From Bradyrhizobium sp. YR681 (GTDB lineage: Bacteria; Pseudomonadota; Alphaproteobacteria; Rhizobiales; Xanthobacteraceae), in NCBI RefSeq assembly GCF_000282615.1, contig NZ_AKIY01000017.1, forward strand, positions 1-64,000: 64,000 bases of DNA. Reading direction: 5' to 3'. The notes beneath the pieces were generated by a model, which saw nothing but the letters and a program-made list of their open reading frames with translations, was not told the DNA's origin and ran no database searches. Each line of letters opens with the position of its first letter. The first letter of the stretch is position 1. The position numbers were made by a program, and so were the translations under genes. Positions 14,831-22,844 of the stretch are shown in pieces.

Positions 14831-15031
14831 ATGCCTGAGCGCCGTCGTTTCAAGCAAACCCAAACCATCGAGGAGCGCCTTGCCGTAGAAGCAGAAGGCC
14901 TGAGAGAGCAAGCCAACAAGCTTCCGCACGGTGCGGAGCGTGAAGCCCTTCTGCGCAAAGCCAGGCAGGCTGAAACTGGCTCGCATATGAGCGAGTGGCT
15001 GAGATCGCCCGGGCTGCAACCGCCCGAATAG
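14831..15031 (+). CDS. Small conserved Bradyrhizobium-type protein
   Basis: The 66-residue protein is started at ATG 14831 (MPERRRFKQT) rather than the earlier frame start at 14711. It is highly charged and helical: IEERLAVEAEGLREQANKL, then AEREALLRKARQAETGSHM and a Ser-Pro-rich end SEWLRSPGLQPPE. I recognise the pattern as a frequent short hypothetical protein in Bradyrhizobium genomes, with no assigned function. It stands alone between the receiver gene and the partial repeat at 15121. Confidence 0.6.
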   Translation: MPERRRFKQTQTIEERLAVEAEGLREQANKLPHGAEREALLRKARQAETGSHMSEWLRSPGLQPPE

Positions 15032-15120
15032 GACACTTCAACGGAAAACTCAGCGCCTTGGGCCCGATCGCGGTGACGTACGGCGCGTGCACGAACAGCA
15101 CAGCCGTTGCCGCGGCGCCG

Positions 15121-15142
15121 GTGCTTTGCCCGACGTATCAAA
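15121..15142 (-). repeat. Dispersed repeat, partial copy 6
   Basis: Only the conserved core survives: on the minus strand TTTGATACGTCGGGCAAAGC, without the terminator hairpin found in the five complete copies. It marks the right end of the repeat-containing segment. Confidence 0.55.
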
Positions 15143-15230
15143 CTTTATCCAAATGCAGTGAAGCGGATTCGGCGAACTGAAATCTCTCCGCGCCATGTTG
15201 GCACACATTCGTTCTGAGGAGAGATGTGCG

Positions 15231-15416
15231 ATGTACTACGTCGCCGCCGCATTGCTGCTGCTGTCGGGACTGTTCTACTCCGCGGCGCATCACGAGCTCG
15301 GCCAGTTCGGCGCGGACGTATGCACCTATGGCAGCGCGTTCTGCGAGAACCCGGTGGTCGTCTTCACCGGCGCGGCGCTGGCCGCAGCCTGGGGCATGTT
15401 CGTCAGCATCAGGTAG
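15231..15416 (+). CDS. Small two-span membrane protein
   Basis: The 61-residue protein starts at ATG 15231 behind GAGGAGAGAT. It has hydrophobic segments at about 3-18 and 41-58, with a polar loop between them that contains two Cys (DVCTYGSAFCENP). The loop would face the periplasm if the N-terminus is inside, and the two Cys could pair. No family is recognised. It is convergent with the DUF6894-like gene. Confidence 0.55.
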   Translation: MYYVAAALLLLSGLFYSAAHHELGQFGADVCTYGSAFCENPVVVFTGAALAAAWGMFVSIR

Positions 15417-15443
15417 CCACCTCGCCGCGCCTGCGCCGGCGGC

Positions 15444-15680
15444 TCATTGCCGCGTGCCCGGCGTCCGATAGACCAGGGCGGCGCAGAACAGCCGTTCGGT
15501 CGCCGAGCGAACCTCGACCGACATGTCGGGCCGCTGGTCGCCGAGAATCGAGTCCCGCGCGATCCCGAGCAGGGTCTGCATCGCCTCGATCTCGGCCGCC
15601 TTCTGGTTCGGCAGCTCGAGCCCCTCCTCGTCGGCAAAGCAGTCGCGGCCGCTCTGAATGTCGAAGAAATATCGCGTCAT
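15444..15680 (-). CDS. DUF6894-like small protein
   Basis: The 78-residue protein starts at ATG 15680 (MTRYFFDIQSG). The pattern RYFFDI, then DEEGLELPN, a helical AAEIEAMQTLLGIARDS and a closing FCAALVYR strand is that of the DUF6894 group, very common in Bradyrhizobium and of unknown function. Upstream is a good match to an EcfG-type promoter (15710-15735), which suggests induction in the general stress response (inference). Confidence 0.65.
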   Translation of the reverse strand: MTRYFFDIQSGRDCFADEEGLELPNQKAAEIEAMQTLLGIARDSILGDQRPDMSVEVRSATERLFCAALVYRTPGTRQ

Positions 15681-15709
15681 GCGGGCGTCCTCGTCGGGCA
15701 ATGCGGGAC

Positions 15710-15735
15710 AACCGGTGGCGCGAGGCGTCCGTTCC
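15710..15735 (-). promoter_or_regulatory. EcfG-type (general stress sigma factor) promoter
   Basis: On the minus strand GGAAC (15735-15731) is followed after 17 bases by GGTT (15713-15710), close to the alphaproteobacterial GGAAC-N16/17-CGTT consensus. It lies 30 bases upstream of the DUF6894-like start. Confidence 0.5.
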
Positions 15736-15789
15736 TAATCAGGAGCCGGGCGGGCGCAACCCTGCTGTGCCGAGCCGGCGTTGCACGCG

Positions 15790-15963
15790 CTATGCCGCCA
15801 GTTCCTTGCGAACGGCGGCGGCGGAATTGCCGACCTTGTCGACGGCCCTTTGCAGCTGCTCCTTCGACACGCCGAGCGCGTGGGTCCAGTACTTCACCTC
15901 GAAGGCTTCGTGCATGTTGATCTTGCTGCGGTCGGGCTGCTCACGTTTCGTCAGATTGTCCAT
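15790..15963 (-). CDS. DUF3606 domain protein
   Basis: The 57-residue protein starts at ATG 15963 (MDNLTKREQPDRSKIN). It is the short DUF3606 type: a basic N-terminus, INMHEAFEVKYWTHALGVS, then LQRAVDKVGNSAAAVRKEL. These proteins are often part of the general stress regulon in rhizobia; their biochemical role is unknown. An EcfG-type promoter lies just upstream (15991-16015), in agreement with that. Confidence 0.75.
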   Translation of the reverse strand: MDNLTKREQPDRSKINMHEAFEVKYWTHALGVSKEQLQRAVDKVGNSAAAVRKELAA

Positions 15964-15990
15964 GCGGCTGATCCTCGTTCCGGGACGGAG

Positions 15991-16015
15991 AACCCCGCAA
16001 TGGCCATGCCGTTCC
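15991..16015 (-). promoter_or_regulatory. EcfG-type (general stress sigma factor) promoter
   Basis: On the minus strand GGAAC (16015-16011) and GTT (15993-15991) are separated by 17 bases, matching GGAAC-N16/17-cGTT. The DUF3606 start codon is 28 bases downstream. Confidence 0.5.
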
Positions 16016-16174
16016 TGAGCGGGCCGATCATCCGGACGTTTCGCCCACCGCAACCCACCTCACGCCCCGACTTAACATTTGTTGGGTGCGCCGTTTCCGG
16101 CAACCCATCGTCCACAATGTTGAGACACCGCCGCGCCGCCGTTTAACCTTTGTTGTGATCAGCAGCCCGGGATT

Positions 16175-16954
16175 GTGCTTTTTCACCCTCCGCGCGATTC
16201 GTCGCGCGGGGGGCCAGTACGCGTGACAACCGACAAGACCTGGGCGCCGCTGTTCGAGCGCCTGCGAACCACGACCGGCGCCGGCCAGGAGGACCTGCAG
16301 GCCCTGGCGGCGCTGCCGATCGCGCTGCGCCATTACGGCGAGAACCAGGCCGTGCTGCGCGACGGCGAACAGCCAAGCGATTGCTGCCTGATCGTCGATG
16401 GCTTCTGCGTCCGCTCCAAGACGATCGCCGACGGCAAGCGGCAGATCCTGTCGATCCACATCCCCGGCGACCTTCCCAATCTGCAAAACCTGCACTATGC
16501 GACCGTCGACCATGACCTCGTCGCGCTGTCCGATTGCACGCTGGCCTTCATCGGCCACAAGGCGCTGAAGGATCTCATCGCGCAGCGGCCGGGCGTCGGC
16601 AACATGTTCTGGCGCGACACGCTGGTGGACGCCGCCATCTCGCGGGAGTGGATCGTCAATGTCGGCCAGCGCTCGACCACCAGCCGGCTGGCCCATCTGA
16701 TCGTCGAGCTGCGTGAGCGGCTACGCCTCGCCGGCCGCGTCATCGACGACATGTTCGCCCTGCCGCTGACCCAGGAGCAGCTCGGCGAGGCCATGGGCGT
16801 GACCAGCGTTCACACCAACCGCATCCTGCGCGATCTCCGCATCGCCGGGGTGCTGGAGCTTCAGCGCGGAACGGTGCGCATTCTCAACGAGCACAAGCTC
16901 CAGGAGCTGGCGCAGTTCGACGGACGCTATCTGCATCTGTCGCCATCGTCCTGA
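16175..16954 (+). CDS. Crp/Fnr-family transcriptional regulator
   Basis: From a GTG at 16175 the protein has 259 residues; a second GTG at 16223 (VTTDKTW) is an equally possible start. It has an N-terminal cyclic-nucleotide-binding-like beta barrel (LRDGEQPSDCCLIVDGFCVRS; then KRQILSIHIPGDLPNL), a long dimerisation helix, and a C-terminal winged helix of the HTH_Crp type (LTQEQLGEAMGVTSVHTNRIL). It lacks the N-terminal Cys cluster of oxygen-sensing FNR, so the signal is not evident. It is flanked by unrelated genes. Family members of this subtype are numerous in Bradyrhizobium. Confidence 0.85.
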   Translation: MLFHPPRDSSRGGPVRVTTDKTWAPLFERLRTTTGAGQEDLQALAALPIALRHYGENQAVLRDGEQPSDCCLIVDGFCVRSKTIADGKRQILSIHIPGDLPNLQNLHYATVDHDLVALSDCTLAFIGHKALKDLIAQRPGVGNMFWRDTLVDAAISREWIVNVGQRSTTSRLAHLIVELRERLRLAGRVIDDMFALPLTQEQLGEAMGVTSVHTNRILRDLRIAGVLELQRGTVRILNEHKLQELAQFDGRYLHLSPSS

Positions 16955-16993
16955 GCTGACGGCGATCGCTGGGAGAACCGGCGGTTCACGCCG

Positions 16994-17683
16994 TCAGCTT
17001 GCCGGACTTTCCGCGCAGGGGACAAACACCTCGCTCGTGTCCATCCGCACGTTGCGAATGGCGCGGCAGGCCTCCATCGCCGCCCGGCTGCGTTCCTCCA
17101 TGAAGCTCAGCAGCAGCGAACGACGCCGCGCGCCGGACCGGTTGCAAGTCGCCCCGTGTGGCAGATCGGCGTCGAACACCAGGATGTCTCCCGCCTCACC
17201 CGCCGTGACCAGCGACCGGAGCTCGTCCGGCTCGCCGCGGTCCAGCGCACGCGGGACGAGCCGTGTCGCGCCGTTGTCCGGCCCGTAATCGTCGAGGAAG
17301 ACGAGCGCGGCGACGGCCTTCATGCCCGCGCCATCGCGATGCAGGGGCTGATGGCCGCCGCCCAACAGCGGCTCACGACCCTCGACCTGGGTGAGAAAGA
17401 AGGGACCGCCCAGCATCTGCGCGGCCGCCGCCAGCAACGGAGGCAGGCGGCAGGTCCGCTGCACCGTCGGATCCAGATCGACGAGAGCGTGGCGCCAGCC
17501 GACGCCCCGCGGCGCAGCCCATTGGTCGCCGCCCCCCACGCCCGCGTCGAAGGCGGCGCGCAGCGCATCGCGCCACGGCACCGGAACGACGCTCCGCAGC
17601 AGCAGATAACCCTCGCGATCGAGATCGGCAGCCTGCCGGGTCTGCAGGGAAGCGACCGGTGTAAGCGTCTGACAATGGCTCAT
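16994..17683 (-). CDS. Phytanoyl-CoA dioxygenase-like Fe(II)/2-oxoglutarate oxygenase
   Basis: The 229-residue protein starts at ATG 17683 behind GGAG; the longer frame to 17938 is antisense to the NRAMP-family gene and is rejected. The iron ligands are the HxD pair His115-Asp117 in PLHRDGAG and the distal His176 in PHGAT; Arg187 (RRRSLLLSF) would bind 2-oxoglutarate. The double-stranded beta-helix layout and DNGATRLVP fit the PhyH family, which hydroxylates small molecules. The substrate is unknown. The gene is divergent from the NRAMP-family gene, with 184 bp between starts. Confidence 0.8.
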   Translation of the reverse strand: MSHCQTLTPVASLQTRQAADLDREGYLLLRSVVPVPWRDALRAAFDAGVGGGDQWAAPRGVGWRHALVDLDPTVQRTCRLPPLLAAAAQMLGGPFFLTQVEGREPLLGGGHQPLHRDGAGMKAVAALVFLDDYGPDNGATRLVPRALDRGEPDELRSLVTAGEAGDILVFDADLPHGATCNRSGARRRSLLLSFMEERSRAAMEACRAIRNVRMDTSEVFVPCAESPAS

Positions 17684-17867
17684 GACGCTCCGTACAACCT
17701 GTACGTGCCAATCGCAAGGGGACGGCGCTGGCCGAGTTTGGAACTTTACGGCCATGCTGGCGCTTAGAAGCTGATTTCGCAAATCCGGAAGACCAGCCCT
17801 GTCGAACCGATCGGACCACCCTCCCGGCAAGCACGATCGCGCTGACGCGCCGACGAAGTCCGGGCCG

Positions 17868-19118
17868 ATGCTGCTGCAACGGCTCGGTCCCGGCCTCGTC
17901 ACCGGAGCTGCCGACGACGATCCGTCCGGCATCGCCACTTATTCCCAGGCCGGCGCGCAATTCGGCTACGGGCTGCTCTGGACCGTGTTTCTGACCACGC
18001 CCTTCATGATCGCCATTCAGCTCGTAAGCGCGCAGATCGGCCGGGTCACCGGCAAGGGGCTCGCCGCCAACATCATGCAGCTGGTGCCCCGATGGACGGT
18101 GCTGGCGCTCGTCGCCCTGCTGGTCGCCGCGAACACGTTCAACATCGCCGCCGACATCGCCGCGATGGCCGAGGCGCTCTCGCTCGTCATCGGCGGCCTC
18201 AACCACGAGCATGCCCTGATCTTCGCGGCGGGCTCGACCCTGCTTCAGGTGTTTCTGCCCTATCGGCGCTACTCGCCGGTGCTGAAATTTCTCACTTTGG
18301 CGCTGTTCGCCTATGTCGCAACCGCCTTCACCGTGAAGATTCCGTGGAGCACGGCGCTGCTTGCCGCGGTGTGGCCGAAGGCCAATGTGAGCGCCGACTA
18401 TTTCATGATGGTGGTCGCCGTGCTCGGCACCACCATCAGCCCCTATCTGTTCTTCTGGCAGGCCTCACAGGAGGTCGAGGAGATGAACCAGGGCAAGCGC
18501 GACCGGCCGCTGCGCGAGGAGACCCGACGCGGCGGCGATCCCGAGATCGCGCGCATCAGGGCCGACACCATATTCGGCATGCTGCTGTCCAACGGCATCG
18601 CGTTCTTCATCATCCTGACCACGGCCGCCGTGCTGAACGCCAATGGCGTCACCAACATCGGTTCGGCGACGGAGGCCGCCGAGGCGCTGCGGCCGCTTGC
18701 CGGCGACTTCACGTTCGCCCTGTTTGCGCTCGGCATCATCGGCACGGGCCTGCTCGCGATCCCCGTGCTGGCGGGCTCGGCCGCCTACGGCGTTGCGGAG
18801 ATTTTCGGCTGGCACGCCACGCTCGAGGCCAAACCCGACGAGGCCGTCGGCTTCTACACCATCATCGCGGCCGCAACCGCGATCGGCTTCGGGCTCGGAT
18901 TCACCGGCATCAGCGCGATCCACATGCTGGTCTGGAGCGCGGTACTGAACGGCATCGTCGCCGTGCCGATCATGGCGATGATGATGCTGATCGTCTCGAG
19001 CCGCAAGATCATGGGCCGCTTCAGGGCCCGGTCGTGGCTGATCGCTCTGGGCTGGCTCGGCACCGCGCTGATGGCGCTGGCCGTGCTCGCGCTGCTCGGC
19101 TCGTCCATGATCGGCTGA
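17868..19118 (+). CDS. NRAMP-family metal transporter, noncanonical subgroup
   Basis: From ATG 17868 the protein has 416 residues and about eleven transmembrane helices. A CTG at 17799 in the same frame could add 23 residues. NRAMP proteins import divalent metals with protons. The canonical metal motif in helix 1 (DPGN) is DDDPSGI at 16-22, and the helix 6 MPHN motif is ISPYLF at 190-195, so the conserved Met and Asn ligands are missing. This is the pattern of the NRAMP-related Mg2+-type (NRMT) or other atypical branch, so Mn2+/Fe2+ transport should not be assumed. The acidic EVEEMNQGKRDRP loop after helix 6 is also typical of that branch. Confidence 0.8.
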   Translation: MLLQRLGPGLVTGAADDDPSGIATYSQAGAQFGYGLLWTVFLTTPFMIAIQLVSAQIGRVTGKGLAANIMQLVPRWTVLALVALLVAANTFNIAADIAAMAEALSLVIGGLNHEHALIFAAGSTLLQVFLPYRRYSPVLKFLTLALFAYVATAFTVKIPWSTALLAAVWPKANVSADYFMMVVAVLGTTISPYLFFWQASQEVEEMNQGKRDRPLREETRRGGDPEIARIRADTIFGMLLSNGIAFFIILTTAAVLNANGVTNIGSATEAAEALRPLAGDFTFALFALGIIGTGLLAIPVLAGSAAYGVAEIFGWHATLEAKPDEAVGFYTIIAAATAIGFGLGFTGISAIHMLVWSAVLNGIVAVPIMAMMMLIVSSRKIMGRFRARSWLIALGWLGTALMALAVLALLGSSMIG

Positions 19119-19257
19119 GGCAAGCGCTGCTTCAGACGCGCTACCGCGTTGCATCGCTGCCCTTCCCGCCGCTCCGCGCTTGGCTTAACAATGCGGTCGG
19201 GCCCGGCCTGAGATCGGGCCACGAAAAAGAAGCCCGGCCGGGCGAGCAGGGAGCGAC

Positions 19258-20472
19258 ATGACCAAATCATCAACAGCAACGAGTCTCGAAATCCTCGCCT
19301 GCGATGCCGGCTGGCGAAACTACCACTTCGTCAAGGTGACGACCGAAGATGGCATCGTCGGCTGGAGCGAGTTTGACGAAGGCTTTGGGTCGCCCGGCGT
19401 CGGCGCCGCGATCCAGCGTCTGTCCGCCCGCGTCGTCGGACAAAACGTTCTCCAGCACGAGCGCATCTACGCCGAGCTGTTCGCAGCCACCCGCCCTGCC
19501 GCCGGCGGCGTGGTGGCGCAGGCGCTCGGCGCGATCGAGAATGCGCTGCTCGACGCCAAGGCCAAGTGTCTTGGCGTGCCGTGCTACGAGCTGCTCGGCG
19601 GCAAGATCCGCGATCGCATCCGGGTCTACTGGTCGCATTGCGCGACCTGGCGGATCAATCATCCCTCCTGGTACAAGCCGCCGATCGAAAGCCTAGACGG
19701 CGTCAGGGCGATGGGACGCGAGGTACGCGAGAAGAAATTCACGGCGCTCAAGACCAACATCTTCTCCTATGACGAGGGCAAGCCGACCGGCTGGCGGCCC
19801 GGCTTCGGCTCGCCCTTCGCGCCCGAGATCAATGTCGACCGGAAAATCCTGCGCGACCTGCGCATGCATCTGGAAGCGATCCGCGACGGCGCGGGACCCG
19901 ACGTCGATATCCTGCTCGACTGCAACTTCAACGCCAAGACCGAAGGCTATCTGAAGATCCTGCGCACCATCGCGGACCTCGACATGTTCTGGATCGAGAT
20001 CGACAGCTTCAATCCAGAGGCGCTGGGTTACATCCGCAGGCAAAGCCCGCATCCGATCTCGTCCTGCGAAACGCTGTTGGGCCTGCGAGAATTCCTGCCC
20101 TATTTCCACGAGCAGGCGATCGACGTCGCGATCATCGACACGCCCTGGAACGGCGTCTGGCAGTCGATGAAGATCGCGGCCGCCGCGGAAGCCTTCGAGG
20201 TCAACGTCGCCCCGCACAATTTCTACGGCCATCTCTGCTCGATGATGAACGCACATTTCTGTGCCGCGGTGCCGAACCTGCGTATCATGGAGATCGACAT
20301 CGACCGTCTGGCGTGGGATCGCGAGCTTTTCACGCATGAGCCGGAAATCGAGAGCGGCCATCTCGTCGTTCCCGACCGGCCGGGCTGGGGCACTGAGCCG
20401 AACGAGGAGGCGATCCGCGCGCATCCGCCAAAGACCAGCGGCGGGCTCCTCAACTACGGACGCAGGAGTTGA
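19258..20472 (+). CDS. Enolase-superfamily (mandelate racemase/muconate lactonizing) enzyme, sugar-acid dehydratase-like
   Basis: The 404-residue protein starts at ATG 19258 behind GGGAGCGAC. The N-terminal capping domain is followed by a TIM barrel with Lys165 (ALKTN), the three metal ligands Asp221 (LLDCNFN), Glu247 (WIEID) and Glu271 (SCETLLG), and His320 (APHNF). The arrangement favours dehydration of a sugar acid, as in many MR-subgroup enzymes, but the substrate cannot be read from sequence. No linked sugar transporter or kinase is present. A Gly-rich capping loop (FDEGFGSPGVG) precedes the barrel. Confidence 0.8.
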   Translation: MTKSSTATSLEILACDAGWRNYHFVKVTTEDGIVGWSEFDEGFGSPGVGAAIQRLSARVVGQNVLQHERIYAELFAATRPAAGGVVAQALGAIENALLDAKAKCLGVPCYELLGGKIRDRIRVYWSHCATWRINHPSWYKPPIESLDGVRAMGREVREKKFTALKTNIFSYDEGKPTGWRPGFGSPFAPEINVDRKILRDLRMHLEAIRDGAGPDVDILLDCNFNAKTEGYLKILRTIADLDMFWIEIDSFNPEALGYIRRQSPHPISSCETLLGLREFLPYFHEQAIDVAIIDTPWNGVWQSMKIAAAAEAFEVNVAPHNFYGHLCSMMNAHFCAAVPNLRIMEIDIDRLAWDRELFTHEPEIESGHLVVPDRPGWGTEPNEEAIRAHPPKTSGGLLNYGRRS

Positions 20473-20478
20473 CGAGGA

Positions 20479-20775
20479 TTACGGCGTCACGGGATTGACG
20501 GTCGGGGACGTCTTCGGCCCCGGCCGCTCCGGCTCGACCGGCGATTTCTGTTCGGTCGGAAGCACCTTGGCGCCAACCGCATGCGCGGCCTCGCCCGTGG
20601 TCGCGAACATTGCGACATGAGCCGGCTGCGTCTTGGCCCGGCTCCACGGTCCGTGATCGACGATCAGCATCGCAGCAATCGTCAGGCCGGCTATGATCAA
20701 CGCAATCACACCGGGATGGCGAAGCGCCGAGGACATGGAGTTTGCGAAGCGATCAGCTGGCATCGAAGAACCCAT
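20479..20775 (-). CDS. Small single-span membrane protein of unknown function
   Basis: The 98-residue protein has one hydrophobic helix at about 22-40 (GVIALIIAGLTIAAMLIV), followed by a periplasmic-looking tail that becomes Pro-rich (EPERPGPKTSPTV). No domain is recognised. It ends six bases from the enolase-superfamily gene's stop on the opposite strand. Confidence 0.5.
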   Translation of the reverse strand: MGSSMPADRFANSMSSALRHPGVIALIIAGLTIAAMLIVDHGPWSRAKTQPAHVAMFATTGEAAHAVGAKVLPTEQKSPVEPERPGPKTSPTVNPVTP

Positions 20776-20878
20776 AGTTTTTTCCTCTCGCGGGTTAATT
20801 CACATGCGTCCCGCGAGTTCCACCGTTCGCTTAAGCAAGTTCCAAGCCATGGCGCGGAACCCGATCATCACTATGCGT

Positions 20879-21421
20879 TTACTTGCCCACATCCGGGCGC
20901 GCGTCGCCGACGAACCTGTCCCGGTTCGGCATTTTGATCGCCGCGAGCGATTTCGCATCGAGCGTTGCGTCCGCTCCCACCAGCCCGTTCAGATTGAGAA
21001 TGTAAGCTGACACGGCATAGACGTCCTCATCGCTCAAGGACTGCGGCGCGTTCTGCGGCATGGCGCGCCGGATGTAGTCGAACAGCGTCGGCGCATAAGG
21101 CCAATAGCTGCCGACGGTGCGGATCGGCTTCGGCGTTCCGATCGTACCCTGCCCACCGGCGAGCCGATCACCCAACCCGCCTTCGCCCTTATCGCCGTGA
21201 CACGAGGCACATTGCTGGGCGTACACGTCGCGGCCGTGGCCAACTGAACCACTCCCTTTCGGCAGATTGCTGCCGTCGCGGCCGATGTCGATATTCCAGC
21301 CCGCGATCTCCGCAGCCGTCGCGGGGTGTCCAATGCCGTAGGGATTTTGCGCCCGCGCTCCACTCGCGAGGGCACACAGCACGATTGCAAAGCCAGCACC
21401 GCAAATCTCACGCCAGCGCAT
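20879..21421 (-). CDS. soxD: Sulfite/sulfane dehydrogenase c-type cytochrome subunit
   Basis: The 180-residue protein has a signal peptide (MRWREICGAGFAIVL, cleaved near ARA) and one heme c site CASCH at 71-75, with Met121 (RAMPQNAP) as the likely distal ligand. The PYGIGHPATAAEIAGWNID opening and the YWPYAPTLFDYIRRAMP region fit SoxD/SorB-type electron acceptors that take electrons from the molybdenum subunit in the periplasm. Its start overlaps the upstream soxC-like gene by 14 bp, so the two are co-translated. Paracoccus SoxD is larger and diheme; this is the short monoheme version. Confidence 0.75.
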   Translation of the reverse strand: MRWREICGAGFAIVLCALASGARAQNPYGIGHPATAAEIAGWNIDIGRDGSNLPKGSGSVGHGRDVYAQQCASCHGDKGEGGLGDRLAGGQGTIGTPKPIRTVGSYWPYAPTLFDYIRRAMPQNAPQSLSDEDVYAVSAYILNLNGLVGADATLDAKSLAAIKMPNRDRFVGDARPDVGK

Positions 21422-22679
21422 TGGTCACCTCGCCGTCGGCCGCGATGCGCCAGGGCCAGATCGCGTTGTTGTGGTAGAAATAGTTTTCGCCGCGCACCGC
21501 AAGCAGTTCGGCCAGCGTCGGCTGTACGTAGCCCGTCTCGTCGATCGCACGGCTCTGAATCACCGCGGGTCTGCCGTCCCATTGCCACGGCAAACGGAAG
21601 CGCGTCAGGGCACGCGTCAGCACCGGCTCCTGCAATCGCGCGTCCTGCCAGCTCTTTCCATCATCGACGGATATCTCGACGCGCGCGATCTTGCCGTGTC
21701 CGCTCCAGGCGATGCCTGTGATCTCGTTGAAACCGGGCGCGCTCAGGCGTTGGCCGCCCGAGGGCCGCGTGATGATGGACTTCGCTTCCATGTAAAAGGA
21801 GAACTCGCGCGCGGTGCCGTCAGGCAGCAGGTCGGTGTACTTCGAAGTCTCCTCGCGCGAATAAACCGGATCGGCGGTCACATGTAGGCGGCGCAGCCAC
21901 TTCACGCTCATATTGCCTTCGAAGCCCGGCAGGAACAGCCGCAGCGGATAGCCCTGCTGCGGTCGCAGCCGCTCGCCATTCTGGCTGTAAACCAGCATGG
22001 CATCCTCGAGGCACTTCTCGATCGGGATGCTTCGCGTCAGCGCGGCCGCATCGGCGCCTTCTGCGACCACCCATTTGGCCTCCGGCTTCAATCCGGCTTC
22101 CTGAAGCACCAGCTTCAGGCTGACGCCGGTCCATTCCGCGCAGCTCACCAGGCCCACGAGGTCCGATGCCGTCTTGCCATAGGGCTTGCTGTAGCCGGGA
22201 TTGCCGGAGCATTCGAGAAAGTGGATGCGCGATTCCGACGGGAAGCGCCTGAGATCGTCGATGGTAAAGATCAGGGGGCGCTCGACCAAACCGTGAAGCA
22301 TGAGCCGGTGCTGCGCCGGATCGATGGTGGGAACGCCGCCATGATGCCGCTCGTAAAATAGCCCATTCGGCGTGATGATGCCGTCGAGGTCCTGCAAGGG
22401 CGATCGGCTGGACGCGGAGATGTATTGCTTGAGGGTCTTCGAGATGTTCCTGACGATGCCCTTCTCGAAGGGCGAGGGCGCGCCATAGAGCTGGCCTCCC
22501 GTCGGCTCGCCCGGCGCCTTCATCCATTCGGGAACATTCGGCGGCAGGTTGTCGGTCTCCGCAGCAGTTGCGCTAGCGCCAAGAACGGCGGCGCCTCCGA
22601 CCGCTGCCGTGCCGGCCGTCAGGAAGCGGCGGCGAGTGGTCTTCACGGGATCATCGTCGGGACGGATCGTGCTGCTCAT
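21408..22679 (-). CDS. soxC: SoxC-type molybdopterin sulfite/sulfane dehydrogenase
   Basis: The 423-residue protein starts at ATG 22679 and has a twin-arginine signal (TTRRRFLTAG, residues 14-23), so it is exported folded. The sulfite-oxidase-type molybdopterin domain has the Mo-ligand Cys157 in FLECSGN, RLFLPGFEGNMSVKWLR, and a C-terminal immunoglobulin-like dimerisation domain (VEISVDDGKSW; LPWQW). It oxidises sulfite or protein-bound sulfane sulfur and passes electrons to the partner cytochrome at 20879-21421. No soxXYZAB genes occur in the window, so a simple periplasmic sulfite dehydrogenase role is as likely as full Sox function. Confidence 0.85.
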   Translation of the reverse strand: MSSTIRPDDDPVKTTRRRFLTAGTAAVGGAAVLGASATAAETDNLPPNVPEWMKAPGEPTGGQLYGAPSPFEKGIVRNISKTLKQYISASSRSPLQDLDGIITPNGLFYERHHGGVPTIDPAQHRLMLHGLVERPLIFTIDDLRRFPSESRIHFLECSGNPGYSKPYGKTASDLVGLVSCAEWTGVSLKLVLQEAGLKPEAKWVVAEGADAAALTRSIPIEKCLEDAMLVYSQNGERLRPQQGYPLRLFLPGFEGNMSVKWLRRLHVTADPVYSREETSKYTDLLPDGTAREFSFYMEAKSIITRPSGGQRLSAPGFNEITGIAWSGHGKIARVEISVDDGKSWQDARLQEPVLTRALTRFRLPWQWDGRPAVIQSRAIDETGYVQPTLAELLAVRGENYFYHNNAIWPWRIAADGEVTNALA

Positions 22680-22844
22680 TGCGGGCCCTCGGCTGGCGCT
22701 GAGCCCGCATCAAACAGTCCGGCGACCGCATTTGCAATTCGCAGCTGTTTCAAAAGCAGGCGATTCCGATCAGGGCTGATCTAAATCGGCCGGCGGCCAG
22801 AGCAGTTCCTTTCCCTTGCAGCGCACAAACACCACCCGCCTGAT

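Noticed and set aside
6735-15142. Hairpin repeats as integron attC sites
   Set aside because: No integrase gene is in the window and the repeats lack the paired core-site architecture; they end in T-runs like terminators.
1-16000. A type VI secretion locus accompanying the effectors
   Set aside because: I found no Hcp, VgrG, PAAR, sheath or TssJLM-like gene in the window, so the delivery route cannot be assigned from this sequence.
18092-19261. 389-codon plus-strand frame overlapping the NRAMP-family gene
   Set aside because: It is an Arg/His/Gly-rich off-frame reading of the transporter gene, whose membrane helices are clear in the true frame.
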